Source: Chitinophaga parva (GTDB lineage Bacteria > Bacteroidota > Bacteroidia > Chitinophagales > Chitinophagaceae). From it: DNA of 64,000 nt. Below are positions 54,518 through 63,196 of this stretch, in pieces. The notes beneath the pieces are model-generated. The model was given only the letters and a program-made list of their open reading frames with translations. It was not told the DNA's origin and did no database searches. Made by a program: the position numbers and the translations under genes. The stretch lies in contig NZ_QCYK01000001.1 of assembly GCF_003071345.1 (NCBI RefSeq), positions 1,674,001 to 1,738,000 of the forward strand, read 5' to 3'. Position 1 is the first letter of the stretch; each line of letters starts with the position of its first letter.

Positions 54518-55216
54518 ATGAACGAAAATCTCAAGAATTTAAAGATGCGCGATTGGACGGAAACCCGCGCGCATTCCAGCTGGCAGATATTTAAGATCAT
54601 GGCGGAATTTGTAGAAGGCTTTGAAGCGCTGGCGCAGATAGGCCCTTGCATTTCAGTGTTTGGGTCCGCCCGTACAAAGACCGGCAATCCCTATTATGAA
54701 CTGGCGGTAGAAATAGCGCGCCGCCTCGCGGAAGAAGGTTTTGGCATTATCTCCGGTGGTGGCCCCGGCGTAATGGAAGCGGCCAATAAAGGCGCCCAAC
54801 TGGCCCACGGCAAGTCTGTAGGGGTAAATATCACCCTCCCGCATGAGCAGTTTTACAATGAATTTATTGACCATGATAAACGCCTGCACTTTGATTATTT
54901 CTTTGTGCGCAAAGTGATGTTCACCAAATATTCACAGGGCTTTGTGATGATGCCCGGTGGCTTTGGTACCATGGATGAATTTTTTGAAGTGGCCACCCTG
55001 ATCCAGACCGGTAAAATGACAGAAACTCCGCTGGTGCTGGTGGGCAAGGAGTACTGGCAAGGCCTCCTGGACTGGATCCATAAGACGATGCTGCTCAAAG
55101 AAAGCAACATCAACCCTGAAGACCTGGGCCTGATCAAGCTCTTTGATACCGCGGATGAAGTAGTGGAGTACTTCCGCGTGTTCTATACCACTAATAAGCT
55201 GAGACCTAATTTCTAA
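54518..55216 (+). CDS. LOG family protein, long form (TIGR00730 type)
   Basis: A 232-residue LOG-family protein with an N-terminal helical extension of about 45 residues (WTETRAHSSWQIFKIMAEF). It then has CISVFGSARTKTGNPYYE, ISGGGPGVMEAANKGA, FFVRKVMFTKYSQGF with the Arg-Lys pair, and MMPGGFGTMDEFFE. It belongs to a different subgroup from the divergent neighbour, so the pair is not a recent duplicate. Nucleoside monophosphate hydrolysis is the family activity. The physiological role in Bacteroidota is open. Confidence 0.92.
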   Translation: MNENLKNLKMRDWTETRAHSSWQIFKIMAEFVEGFEALAQIGPCISVFGSARTKTGNPYYELAVEIARRLAEEGFGIISGGGPGVMEAANKGAQLAHGKSVGVNITLPHEQFYNEFIDHDKRLHFDYFFVRKVMFTKYSQGFVMMPGGFGTMDEFFEVATLIQTGKMTETPLVLVGKEYWQGLLDWIHKTMLLKESNINPEDLGLIKLFDTADEVVEYFRVFYTTNKLRPNF

Positions 55217-55280
55217 GGAAGTTTTGAGGCCCACTCCCGGGAGCAGGAAATGCCGGGTTTCAATGTCCGGGTGCCGTGGC

Positions 55281-55313
55281 TTGTAACTTCCGGGAAGTTT
55301 TTGCTTAATTTTG
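55281..55313 (+). promoter_or_regulatory. Promoter abutting the O-methyltransferase gene
   Basis: TAATTTTG at 55306-55313 fits TAnnTTTG and lies 5 nt before the ATG. A TTG at 55281-55283 is 22 bp upstream and could be the -33 element. Confidence 0.55.
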
Positions 55314-55318
55314 CACCA

Positions 55319-55966
55319 ATGATGAAGGACGCTTTACCAGCAAACATAGAAGCCTATGCGGCGCAGTACTCCACCCCGGAAAGCGGGGTGCTGGCAAAAC
55401 TGAACCGTGAAACCCACGTTAAAGTGGAACAGGCCCATATGCTCAGCGGGCATTTGCAGGGACAGTTCCTGCGCATGCTGAGCCAGATCATGCGGCCGCA
55501 CCGCGTGCTGGAAATAGGAACTTACACGGGTTACTCCGGTATTTGCCTGGCCGCAGGGCTGCCTGCAGACGGGCATTTGTATACGATCGATGTGAACGAG
55601 GAGCTGGAAGATATGGCCCTGCGCTATTTTAAGGAAGCTGGCCTGGAGCACCAGGTAACCCTCCACATTGGTAAGGCAGCTGAGATCATTCCCAACCTTC
55701 ATGAAACATTTGACCTGGTGTTCATAGATGCAGATAAAGGCATGTATGGCACCTATTTCGATATGGTGCTACCCATGGTAAAGACCGGCGGCATCATCCT
55801 GGCGGATAACGTGCTGTACCACGGACAGGTATTCGAAGACCCCGGTACTCAGAGCAGCCAGGCCAGGGCCATGGTGGCTTTTTGTGAAAAGATCAAAACG
55901 GATGAGCGCGTAGAACAGGTGCTGCTCACCGTGCGTGATGGCTTGCTCATGATGCGGAAAAAATAA
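55319..55966 (+). CDS. O-methyltransferase, class I (catechol-type family)
   Basis: A 215-residue SAM-dependent methyltransferase of the bacterial O-methyltransferase family 3 (CCoAOMT/COMT-like). Its motifs are VLEIGTYTGYSGICLA (SAM binding), LYTIDVNEELEDMA, DLVFIDADKGMYGTYFDMV (metal ligand Asp) and ILADNVLYHGQV (second metal site Asp-Asn). The acceptor is unknown. ATG 55319 is preferred over an upstream in-frame start because the -7 box sits between them. ATG 55322 is an equivalent alternative. Confidence 0.92.
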   Translation: MMKDALPANIEAYAAQYSTPESGVLAKLNRETHVKVEQAHMLSGHLQGQFLRMLSQIMRPHRVLEIGTYTGYSGICLAAGLPADGHLYTIDVNEELEDMALRYFKEAGLEHQVTLHIGKAAEIIPNLHETFDLVFIDADKGMYGTYFDMVLPMVKTGGIILADNVLYHGQVFEDPGTQSSQARAMVAFCEKIKTDERVEQVLLTVRDGLLMMRKK

Positions 55967-56019
55967 GAAGCAGCCCTTCCCGGGCAATGCAGGCCCCCTG
56001 CGCAGCGTTAATGCAAAAG

Positions 56020-57594
56020 ATGACACCCATTAAATTCAAACATACAATGCCATCTGGAAAATGTTTTGCCCTGAGCATACTGCTGGTGGGCTGTGCCGTA
56101 TCACTGCATGCGCAGAATATCACCACGGCACAGTACATCAATACGTATAAGAACATCGCAATAGAAGAGGAGCGCCGCACCGGCATTCCTGCGTCCATTA
56201 CCCTGGCACAAGGCGTGGTGGAAAGCCAGTCCGGCAACTGCTGGCTGGTGCTCAATTCCAACAACCACTTTGGTATCAAATGCAAGAACAACTGGACCGG
56301 TCCTTATGTGACCTACGATGATGATGCCAAAGGAGAATGCTTCCGCAAATATGAAAGCGCCGCAGATTCCTATCGCGACCACTCCACCTTCCTCACCGGG
56401 AACCCGCGCTACGCCTCACTTTTCAACATTGATGTGCACGACTACAAGTCATGGGCTTACGGGCTCAAATCTGCCGGGTACGCCACCAGTCCCACTTACC
56501 CGCAGCAGCTCATCAAGGTGATTGAAGACAATAACCTGAACCAATATACGCTGATAGCCCTCAATGAAGCCCCCGGCGATGGCGAGATCACTGACCCGCT
56601 GGCCCCCGCGTCTGACAAAGGCACCCGTGGCCGCGATTATGCGCTGGGCAACAGCCCCGTTGATAAAAGCAACCACACTACTTACAGCACCGGGAAAAAG
56701 AACTATCCCAGTGGCATATTCAAAGTGAATGGGCGCAAAGCGGTGTTTGTAAAAGGCGGTACGCCGCTCATCCAGATTGCCAGCAAATATGATGTGCGCC
56801 TCAGCAACCTGGTGAAGGATAATGACCTGGAAGATGACCAGCCCCTGCCTAATGATATGCTGGTATTCCTGCAAAAGAAAGGCAAACACGGGGAAGACGA
56901 CTACCACCTGGTAGCTCCCGGCGAAACTATGCATGACATAGCACAGGCAGAAGGCATTCAAATGCGGTGGCTGCGCCGCCGTAATAAAATGGATGAAGGG
57001 CAGGAGCCCGCACCCGGCGCCAAGCTGGTGCTCAATGGCTTTGCCTCCAGCAAACCCGCCATCCGGGGGGATGTAGCCGCTGCCCCTTTGAAAGAAGAAG
57101 ACCAGCAGCCCAAGGACCTGCAGCCCAAAAAGATCTGGAACGACCTTAAAAACGGGGTGAACAGCATCCGTAACGGGGGCGCCAAAAGCACCACCAGCGA
57201 TGCTTCCCAGCCCGTTGCCACCACCCAGCCCCAGCAGCAGGTGAACAAACTGCCCGCCGGGATGGAGGATGACCTGAAGAAAATGGGCGCCACCACCTCA
57301 CCTGCGGCCACCGGCACGGCCTCCAATGCGGTGAAGATGGTACCGGCGGCTGCGCAACCGGCGCCGGCTGCACCCGGTACCCCACCCGCGCCCACCACTA
57401 CACCCGTGGTAACGCCGGTCCAGGCCAATAATATTGACACCGACGGCTACCACGAGGTAATGCCCAAAGAAACCCTTTTCGGCATTTCCCGGCGCTTCAA
57501 CGTCAGCATTGCAGACCTGCAGTCCTGGAACAACCTGCCGGGTTATGATATTAAAATAGGCCAGAAGATCCTGGTCCGTAATAAGTTGCAATAA
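56020..57594 (+). CDS. Secreted N-acetylglucosaminidase (GH73) with LysM domains
   Basis: A 524-residue exported peptidoglycan hydrolase. A signal peptide ending LHAQN is followed by the glucosaminidase domain (about 35-180): ASITLAQGVVESQSGNC contains the catalytic Glu region, then NNHFGIKCKNNW and YRDHSTFLTGNPRY. Two divergent LysM-like segments lie in the middle (VKGGTPLIQIASKYDVRLSNL; VAPGETMHDIAQAEG), then a long Ala/Pro/Thr-rich linker, and a clear C-terminal LysM (VMPKETLFGISRRFNVSIADL). It trims cell-wall glycan. The start is one of several Met codons; ATG 56020 gives a normal signal peptide. Confidence 0.92.
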   Translation: MTPIKFKHTMPSGKCFALSILLVGCAVSLHAQNITTAQYINTYKNIAIEEERRTGIPASITLAQGVVESQSGNCWLVLNSNNHFGIKCKNNWTGPYVTYDDDAKGECFRKYESAADSYRDHSTFLTGNPRYASLFNIDVHDYKSWAYGLKSAGYATSPTYPQQLIKVIEDNNLNQYTLIALNEAPGDGEITDPLAPASDKGTRGRDYALGNSPVDKSNHTTYSTGKKNYPSGIFKVNGRKAVFVKGGTPLIQIASKYDVRLSNLVKDNDLEDDQPLPNDMLVFLQKKGKHGEDDYHLVAPGETMHDIAQAEGIQMRWLRRRNKMDEGQEPAPGAKLVLNGFASSKPAIRGDVAAAPLKEEDQQPKDLQPKKIWNDLKNGVNSIRNGGAKSTTSDASQPVATTQPQQQVNKLPAGMEDDLKKMGATTSPAATGTASNAVKMVPAAAQPAPAAPGTPPAPTTTPVVTPVQANNIDTDGYHEVMPKETLFGISRRFNVSIADLQSWNNLPGYDIKIGQKILVRNKLQ

Positions 57595-57603
57595 GCAGCA
57601 AAG

Positions 57604-57638
57604 AAAGCGCCGGTGGTATCTCCCCGGCGCTTTTTTTT
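57604..57638 (+). terminator. Terminator of the glucosaminidase gene
   Basis: AAAGCGCCGG and CCGGCGCTTT form a perfect 10-bp stem, with eight T following. Confidence 0.92.
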
Positions 57639-57672
57639 ATGGCCCTGCTATCGATCTCATTTGAAAACGGGC

Positions 57673-57717
57673 ATTGAAATTTCCCGGCAGGTTGGAAATT
57701 GAAACTTGGAAATTCCT
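57673..57717. repeat. Heptad repeat, TTTCCAA type, upstream of hpt
   Basis: TTGGAAA-TTGAAAC-TTGGAAA-TTCC runs in 7-bp register, with GAAATTTCC as a short inverted copy upstream. It is the reverse complement of the pattern found after sprA at 6965-6999. Confidence 0.6.
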
Positions 57718-57718
57718 T

Positions 57719-57726
57719 TACATTTG
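57719..57726 (+). promoter_or_regulatory. -7 box of hpt
   Basis: TACATTTG matches TAnnTTTG, 29 nt before the hpt ATG, directly after the heptad repeat. Confidence 0.5.
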
Positions 57727-57755
57727 CAGCTAAATTTAACCAAAAGCTTACGAGG

Positions 57756-58292
57756 ATGCCGATCATAAAGGTTCATGACAAACAATTCCAGCCTTACATT
57801 AACCAGGAGCAGCTGCAAACCCGCATTAAAGAACTGGCGGCCCAGCTCAATAAAGACCTGGCAGGCACCAAACCCTTATTTATCGCCATCCTGAACGGCT
57901 CCTTCATGTTTGCTGCCGACGTTTTCAAGCGCCTGGAGATCGATGCGGAGATCTGCTTCATCAAGCTGGCCTCTTACAAAGGCACCAAGTCCACCGGCAA
58001 CGTGGTTACCGCCATCGGCCTGGACGAAGACCTCTTTAACCGCACAGTGGTGATCCTGGAGGACATTGTGGATACCGGCAAAACCCTCAGCCAGTTCCTT
58101 CCCCAGCTGGAACACCAGCAACCCAAACAATTGCTCATCGCTTCCCTGCTCCACAAACCCGAGGCCCTGCAATACCCTGTAAAAATTGACTACCTGGGCT
58201 TCTCGGTTCCCAATAAATTCTTGCTCGGCTATGGCCTGGATTATGATGGCCTGGGCCGCAACCTGCCGGAGATCTACCAGTTGGTGGAGTAA
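57756..58292 (+). CDS. hpt: Hypoxanthine phosphoribosyltransferase
   Basis: Salvages hypoxanthine (and guanine) to IMP/GMP with PRPP. The 178-residue protein has the type I PRTase core: FIAILNGSFMFAADV near the active-site loop, the PRPP motif VVILEDIVDTGKTL (about 105-118), and the C-terminal KIDYLGFSVPNKFLLGYGLDYDG-like segment, where Phe and Lys bind the purine. ATG 57756 is chosen because it gives the normal family length; an upstream TTG would lie inside the promoter. Its stop codon touches a GTACAAC heptad element. Confidence 0.95.
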   Translation: MPIIKVHDKQFQPYINQEQLQTRIKELAAQLNKDLAGTKPLFIAILNGSFMFAADVFKRLEIDAEICFIKLASYKGTKSTGNVVTAIGLDEDLFNRTVVILEDIVDTGKTLSQFLPQLEHQQPKQLLIASLLHKPEALQYPVKIDYLGFSVPNKFLLGYGLDYDGLGRNLPEIYQLVE

Positions 58293-58293
58293 T

Positions 58294-58462
58294 CGTGCAA
58301 CGTACAACGTACAGCGTACAACGTACTTTTCCCCTGGGTGGTATAGTTGCCACGCGACATATGCTCCCATGTGCATAACGCCCGTTACCAAACACATAAC
58401 ACCCGCTCCGATACATAATCCGCTAGTACGTTGTACGTTGTACGCTGTACATTGTACAATTT
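58294..58462. repeat. Inverted heptad-repeat element, GTACAAC type (hpt / VWA gene)
   Basis: The left arm is CGTGCAA-CGTACAA-CGTACAG-CGTACAA-CGTAC (58294-58326). The right arm is GTACGTT-GTACGTT-GTACGCT-GTACATT-GTACAATTT (58426-58462). The arms bracket a 99-nt core with no ORF or terminator. The element starts 1 nt after the hpt stop and ends 17 nt before the next ATG. Confidence 0.88.
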
Positions 58463-58479
58463 AAACCGTACATTTATGT

Positions 58480-60261
58480 ATGCGCCAGCTAGTGCTTTGG
58501 GTGTATCTCCTGTTCATTCCACGTATTGCCAACTGCCAGACAATGTGGATCACCGGTGCGGTGGAGGATAGTGTGAACCACAATCCTTTGCCCGGCATTG
58601 TCGTGACAGCCATGCAGGACACCGCGCATACAATGACCAACCAGTTTGGGCTTTTCCGTATAGCCGTTCCCGTTAGTACCAGGCAGCTGCGCTTTGAACA
58701 CGGCAAGTATGTGGCGCGTATCGTGAACATTGCGGCGGAAAACCGCATGCTGGTGGCCCTGAAGCCCAAGCCACCCGCCCTGGACGCCATCACCATTGCC
58801 AAGATCAATGCCCGCCGCACCCACAGCGTAAATCCCAACTACGGCAATGTGCAGATGGGAGTGCGCACCTTTTACAACGAGACCTACAGCACCCTTTACG
58901 AAAACCGTTTCATTGCCACCAGGAACAATCCCCGGTCTTTTTTTGCCGTGGATGTGGATCGTGCCGCGTATAGCAATGTGCGCCGCTTTATCCGCCTGAA
59001 AGAAAGCATTCCCAATGATGCTGTACGCATAGAAGAAATGGTGAATTACTTCCATTATCACTATCCATTACCCCCTAAAGACAGTACCCTGGCTGTTTTT
59101 AGCCAGTATGCCACCTGCCCCTGGGATAGTAGCCATCACCTGCTGCAGGTGATCGTAAGGGCCCGCAAGGTGAATTGCGACAGCCTGCCTCCCAGCAACC
59201 TGGTATTTCTCATCGACGTATCGGGCAGCATGGGCGCGCCTAACAAGCTGCCCCTCCTGCAGGCGGCCTTCCGCATCCTGGTCATGAACCTGCGCCCGGT
59301 AGATAAAGTAGCCATCGTGGCCTATGCAGGCGCGCCGGGCATTGTACTACCCAGCACGCCCGGCGACCAGAAAGAAAAGATCCTCAATGCTATTGACAAC
59401 CTCAATGCGGGCGGCGCCACCGCCGGCGAAGCGGCCATTAAAATGGCCTACCAGCAGGCCACGCTCAATTACGTGATAGATGGTAACAACCGCGTGATCC
59501 TGGCCACAGACGGGGATTTCAACGTGGGCATGACCAGTGACCAGGCCATGCAGGATCTCATTACAGAAAAGCGGGAAACCGGTGTATGGCTCACCTGCCT
59601 GGGTTTTGGAATGGGAGACTATAAAGATTCCAAGCTGCAAACCCTCTCCAATAAAGGCAACGGCAACTTTGCCTACATTGATAACATGGACGAAGCCACC
59701 AAGATCTTTGCCCATGAATATGGCAGTACCATGTTTACCGTGGCCAAGGATGTGAAAGCCGAAGTGAACTTCAACCCCGCCCTGGTCAGTCATTACCGCC
59801 TCATTGGATACGAAAACAAAGTGCTCACGGACGATACCAGCAGCGCCCCCGTTTTCTCCGGCGGTATTGTGGGCTCAGATCATTGTGCGGTGGCCACTTA
59901 CGAGATAGTGCCCGCTGGTGGGCAGTCGCCGGCTGATAGCCTCATCGCCAGCATAGACCTTTCTTACCGCCTGCCCGCGGAGTCAACTACCCGCAGCCTG
60001 CACCAGGAGCTGAAGCCCGCGTTGGCAGACTTCACCGAAGCGCCGGCAGATTTCCGGTTTGCCAGCGCCGTGAGCCTCTTTGGCATGTTGCTGCGCAAGA
60101 GCGCTTTTGTAGGAAATGGAAATATTGATATGGTGATGAGTATCGCCAAAGCCGCGCTGGACAAGGATCCGGAAGGATACCGCGCGGAGTTCCTGAAAAT
60201 GGCGAAGTCTGTAAAAAAGGAAAGTACGTTGTGGATAGGCCCCAACGTGGCCAGGCATTGA
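58480..60261 (+). CDS. VWA-domain protein (YfbK-like) with carboxypeptidase-regulatory domain
   Basis: A 593-residue exported protein. The signal peptide ends IANCQ (about 19). A carboxypeptidase-regulatory-like beta-sandwich (about 22-105; ITGAVEDSVNHNPLPGIVV) is followed by the vWF-associated N-domain (RNNPRSFFAVDVDRAAYSN), the VWA domain with MIDAS motif D246-x-S-x-S (LIDVSGSMG), and the C-terminal DUF3520-type domain (FRFASAVSLFGMLLRKS). The role is not known; family members are thought to bind partners in the envelope through a metal ion. It meets the convergent methyltransferase gene with no spacer. Confidence 0.92.
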   Translation: MRQLVLWVYLLFIPRIANCQTMWITGAVEDSVNHNPLPGIVVTAMQDTAHTMTNQFGLFRIAVPVSTRQLRFEHGKYVARIVNIAAENRMLVALKPKPPALDAITIAKINARRTHSVNPNYGNVQMGVRTFYNETYSTLYENRFIATRNNPRSFFAVDVDRAAYSNVRRFIRLKESIPNDAVRIEEMVNYFHYHYPLPPKDSTLAVFSQYATCPWDSSHHLLQVIVRARKVNCDSLPPSNLVFLIDVSGSMGAPNKLPLLQAAFRILVMNLRPVDKVAIVAYAGAPGIVLPSTPGDQKEKILNAIDNLNAGGATAGEAAIKMAYQQATLNYVIDGNNRVILATDGDFNVGMTSDQAMQDLITEKRETGVWLTCLGFGMGDYKDSKLQTLSNKGNGNFAYIDNMDEATKIFAHEYGSTMFTVAKDVKAEVNFNPALVSHYRLIGYENKVLTDDTSSAPVFSGGIVGSDHCAVATYEIVPAGGQSPADSLIASIDLSYRLPAESTTRSLHQELKPALADFTEAPADFRFASAVSLFGMLLRKSAFVGNGNIDMVMSIAKAALDKDPEGYRAEFLKMAKSVKKESTLWIGPNVARH

Positions 60262-61209
60262 TTACCGGGTAATGCGGTAACACTTGCGGATCATCTTCTG
60301 CTGGAAGTCAAAGGGCATGGTCTGGTTAGTGATGTCCTTGATAGCAGATGCCTCGATCTGCGCTTCATCCAGCACAAAGCGGCGGTAGTTATTACTGAAG
60401 TAGATCACGCCCCCTTTTTTGGTAGCCAGTAATACCCTGTTGAGGATATCCACATGGTCTCGCTGGATGTCCAGGTGCTCCTTCATACGCTTACTGTTGG
60501 AAAAAGTGGGCGGGTCCAGGATCACCAGGTCAAAGGTGTTGAGCTTCAGGGTATCCAGGTATTGCAGCACATCTGCGTGTATGAAGTGATGCTTTTGGGG
60601 ATCTATGTTATTGATGGCCATGTTCTCTTCCGCCCAGGCCAGGTAGGTCTTGGAGAGGTCTACAGACGTTACTTCCGCGCCCACACTGGCGGCATACACG
60701 GAGAAAGATCCGGTGTAGCAAAAGAGGTTGAGCACTTTTTTACCGGCGGCTTCATCACGCACCATGGCACGGGTGATGCGGTGGTCCAGGAAAAGGCCGG
60801 TGTCCAGGTAGTCGGAGAGGTTTACTTTGAATTTGAGGCCTGCCTCGTTCACTATAAATTCATTCTTCTCCTGCGCTACGCGCTGGTACTGGCCCTGGCG
60901 GTCTTCTTTGCGCATGCGCTGTTTCACAAAAATGGCTTCCGGCGGGAACTGCAGCACCTCCGTGATCTTTTGCAGGCACTGGTCCAGCCAGGCTTCATGG
61001 GCGTCTTCCTCCATGCCATGGCGGCGCTGGTATTCGGCCACGTAAATATGGTCTTCGTAGATCTCTATGCTGAAGGGAAACTCGGGGATATCATCATCAT
61101 ACACCCGGTAACAGGTGATGTTTTGCCTGCGGGCAATTTTACTGACGTGCTTATACACTTTCTGCAGCCGGTTCTCAAACATCTGCAGCTTTGCGGGATC
61201 CATGCTCAT
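60262..61209 (-). CDS. RlmK-like class I SAM methyltransferase
   Basis: A 315-residue methyltransferase matching the C-terminal (RlmK, 23S m7G2069) half of E. coli RlmKL rather than the full fusion. It begins MSMDPAKLQMFENRLQKV, has QNITCYRVYDDDIPEFPF, FKVNLSDYLDTGLFLDHR, the SAM motif VLNLFCYTGSFSVYAAS and the catalytic motif VILDPPTFSNSKR. It thus looks like a free-standing RlmK. The target is inferred. A second methyltransferase of the same superfamily begins 2 kb away on the other strand. Confidence 0.88.
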   Translation of the reverse strand: MSMDPAKLQMFENRLQKVYKHVSKIARRQNITCYRVYDDDIPEFPFSIEIYEDHIYVAEYQRRHGMEEDAHEAWLDQCLQKITEVLQFPPEAIFVKQRMRKEDRQGQYQRVAQEKNEFIVNEAGLKFKVNLSDYLDTGLFLDHRITRAMVRDEAAGKKVLNLFCYTGSFSVYAASVGAEVTSVDLSKTYLAWAEENMAINNIDPQKHHFIHADVLQYLDTLKLNTFDLVILDPPTFSNSKRMKEHLDIQRDHVDILNRVLLATKKGGVIYFSNNYRRFVLDEAQIEASAIKDITNQTMPFDFQQKMIRKCYRITR

Positions 61210-61227
61210 GGCGCGAAGTTAATTAAT

Positions 61228-61263
61228 AAAAAAAACAGCCGGACCATTGCTGGACCGGCCGTT
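61228..61263 (-). terminator. Terminator of grpE-dnaJ
   Basis: On the minus strand, AACGGCCGGTCC and GGTCCGGCTGTT pair over 12 positions with two imperfect pairs, then TTTTTTATTAATT. Confidence 0.8.
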
Positions 61264-61299
61264 CATATCTTAGATCTTTCACGGGTAGCGGCTACACCA

Positions 61300-62457
61300 T
61301 TAACCAAAAATATCCCTCACTTTATCAAAGAAGCCTTTTTCGGATTTTTCCGGCTGGGGCTTGAAGTTGTCTGACTCCTGGAGTTTTTCCAGCATGGCCT
61401 TTTCATCGGACGAGATGTGTTGCGGGGTCCAGATGTTCACGTGAATGAGCTGGTCACCGCGTTCGTAAGAGTTCACTGCCGGGAAGCCTTTGCCCTTGAG
61501 GCGGAAGATCTTGCCACTCTGGGTGCCAGGTGGTACTTTGATCTTGGCCTTGCCGTCAATGGTGGGTACTTCCAGGGAGGTGCCAAATACGGCGTCTGTA
61601 AAGGAGATGTGGAGGTCGTAGGCTACATGCAGGCCATCGCGTTGCAACTCGGCGTGCTGCTCTTCTTCAATGAGGATGAGCAGGTCGCCGGGGGCGCCAC
61701 CGCGTTCGCCGGCATTGCCTTTGCCGCTCAGGCTCAGTTGCATGCCTTCGCCCACGCCGGCCGGGATGTCTATGCTTACGGTCTCTTCACCGTACACACG
61801 TCCTTCGCCTTTACAGCTGCTACATTTAGCGGTAATGATCTGGCCTTCCCCGTTACAGGTGGGGCAGGTGGTCACGGTTTGCATCTGGCCCAGGAAGGTC
61901 TGGCTTACGCGCCTTACCTGCCCGCTGCCACCGCAGGTGCCGCAGCTCTGGAAGCTGTTCTTATCTTTTGCGCCGTTGCCATTACAGGTGGTGCAGGTAA
62001 CGTGCTTTTTAACCTTGATCTTTTTGTTGGCGCCTTTTGCTATTTCTTCGTAGGTGAGCTTGATCTTCACGCGCAGGTTAGATCCGCGTACACCACGGCC
62101 ACGGCTTCTGCCGCCACTGCTGCGGCCTCCGCCAAAGAAGCTGCCAAATACATCATCGCTGCCGAAAATATCCCCGAAGTTGGAGAAGATGTCGTCCATG
62201 TTCATGCCACCGCCACCAAAGCCGCCACGGTTCTGGGCTGCGTGACCAAAGCGGTCGTACTGGGCCCGTTTGTCCGGGTTGCTCAACACTTCAAAGGCTT
62301 CTGCCGCCTCTTTAAATTTCTCTTCTGCTTCTTTGTTCTCCGGGTTACGGTCAGGATGATACTGCATGGCCACTTTGCGGTAAGCTTTTTTCAGCTCGTC
62401 CTGTGAACAGGATTTGGCCACTCCCAGTATTTCGTAGTAATCTCTTTTGGTAGACAT
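61300..62457 (-). CDS. dnaJ: Chaperone DnaJ
   Basis: Hsp40 co-chaperone that delivers substrates to DnaK and stimulates its ATPase. The 385-residue type A protein has the J-domain (1-70) with HPD in [10 protein letters not shown], a Gly/Phe-rich linker (about 75-125), the zinc-finger domain with four CxxCxGxG-type units ([32 protein letters not shown]; about 155-225) and the substrate-binding C-terminal domains. It follows grpE after 19 bp on the same strand. dnaK is not in the window. Confidence 0.97.
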   Translation of the reverse strand: MSTKRDYYEILGVAKSCSQDELKKAYRKVAMQYHPDRNPENKEAEEKFKEAAEAFEVLSNPDKRAQYDRFGHAAQNRGGFGGGGMNMDDIFSNFGDIFGSDDVFGSFFGGGRSSGGRSRGRGVRGSNLRVKIKLTYEEIAKGANKKIKVKKHVTCTTCNGNGAKDKNSFQSCGTCGGSGQVRRVSQTFLGQMQTVTTCPTCNGEGQIITAKCSSCKGEGRVYGEETVSIDIPAGVGEGMQLSLSGKGNAGERGGAPGDLLILIEEEQHAELQRDGLHVAYDLHISFTDAVFGTSLEVPTIDGKAKIKVPPGTQSGKIFRLKGKGFPAVNSYERGDQLIHVNIWTPQHISSDEKAMLEKLQESDNFKPQPEKSEKGFFDKVRDIFG

Positions 62458-62476
62458 GATGTGGTGTACTTAAAAC

Positions 62477-63034
62477 TTATTTTCCAACCACCACGCGGGC
62501 ATGGCGGATCAGTTTATCATTGAGGTAATAGCCTTTCTGCATTTCATCGATCACTTTACCTTCTTTGCCGGGGGCGGGGATTTCAGTGAGGGCTTCATGC
62601 AGGTCTGGGTTAAATTCCTGCCCGATGCTTTCCATTGCTTTCAGGCCCTTGCTTACCAGGGTGTTCTTTAACTTGTTGAACACCAGGGATACGCCGTCTT
62701 TTACTGCTGCAATATTGTCAGCGGTTTCCAGCTGCTTGGCGGCTCTTTCAGCATCGTCCAGTACCTCCAGCATGGCCAGCACGGTCTCTTTGTTGGCTGT
62801 TTGTATCAGTTCCAGGCGCTCCTTGGCGGTACGTTTGCGGAAATTGTCAAACTCTGCCACGCTGCGCATGTATTTGTCTTTATATTCTGCAGCCTGCTGC
62901 AGGGCTTTTTCCAGTTCGTCACCCTCGGTCACGGCATCGTTCAGGTGCGTAGTGCCGCTCAGGTTCTCGTCGGTATTGATATTAAAATCGGCATTGTTGC
63001 CAGGTTGTCCGGTTTGCTCTTTTTCTGCTGCCAT
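62477..63034 (-). CDS. grpE: Nucleotide exchange factor GrpE
   Basis: Releases ADP from DnaK. The 185-residue protein has a disordered acidic N-terminus, a long coiled-coil helix (about 50-105; KDKYMRSVAEFDNFRKRTAKE) and the beta-rich head with ESIGQEFNPDLHEALTEIP. It ends VIDEMQKGYYLNDKLIRHARVVV. ATG 63034 opens the typical MAAEKEQ start; the longer upstream frame is not used. With dnaJ it forms a two-gene heat-shock operon. Confidence 0.96.
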   Translation of the reverse strand: MAAEKEQTGQPGNNADFNINTDENLSGTTHLNDAVTEGDELEKALQQAAEYKDKYMRSVAEFDNFRKRTAKERLELIQTANKETVLAMLEVLDDAERAAKQLETADNIAAVKDGVSLVFNKLKNTLVSKGLKAMESIGQEFNPDLHEALTEIPAPGKEGKVIDEMQKGYYLNDKLIRHARVVVGK

Positions 63035-63128
63035 AAATGTGTTTAAATTACTGCTGGTTAGTACGGTCAATTTCTTTGCCAGCGTGTGCCAGCGGGACAA
63101 ATTGACATTTTTTTCGGTTAAATCGCTG

Positions 63129-63136
63129 CAAAGGTA
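63129..63136 (-). promoter_or_regulatory. -7 box of grpE-dnaJ
   Basis: TACCTTTG on the minus strand matches TAnnTTTG, 94 nt before the grpE ATG. No CIRCE-type inverted repeat is visible in the leader. Confidence 0.45.
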
Positions 63137-63196
63137 AGGCTTTTCGCCGGGGTGTCCAGCAAGGTCGGGAATAGCAGCGGATTGCGGCGCTTATTG

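Noticed and set aside
6965..58462. Heptad repeats read as CRISPR arrays or insertion-sequence ends
   Set aside because: The units are 7 bp without spacers, there are no cas genes, no transposase and no target-site duplications, and the core sequences differ at each locus.
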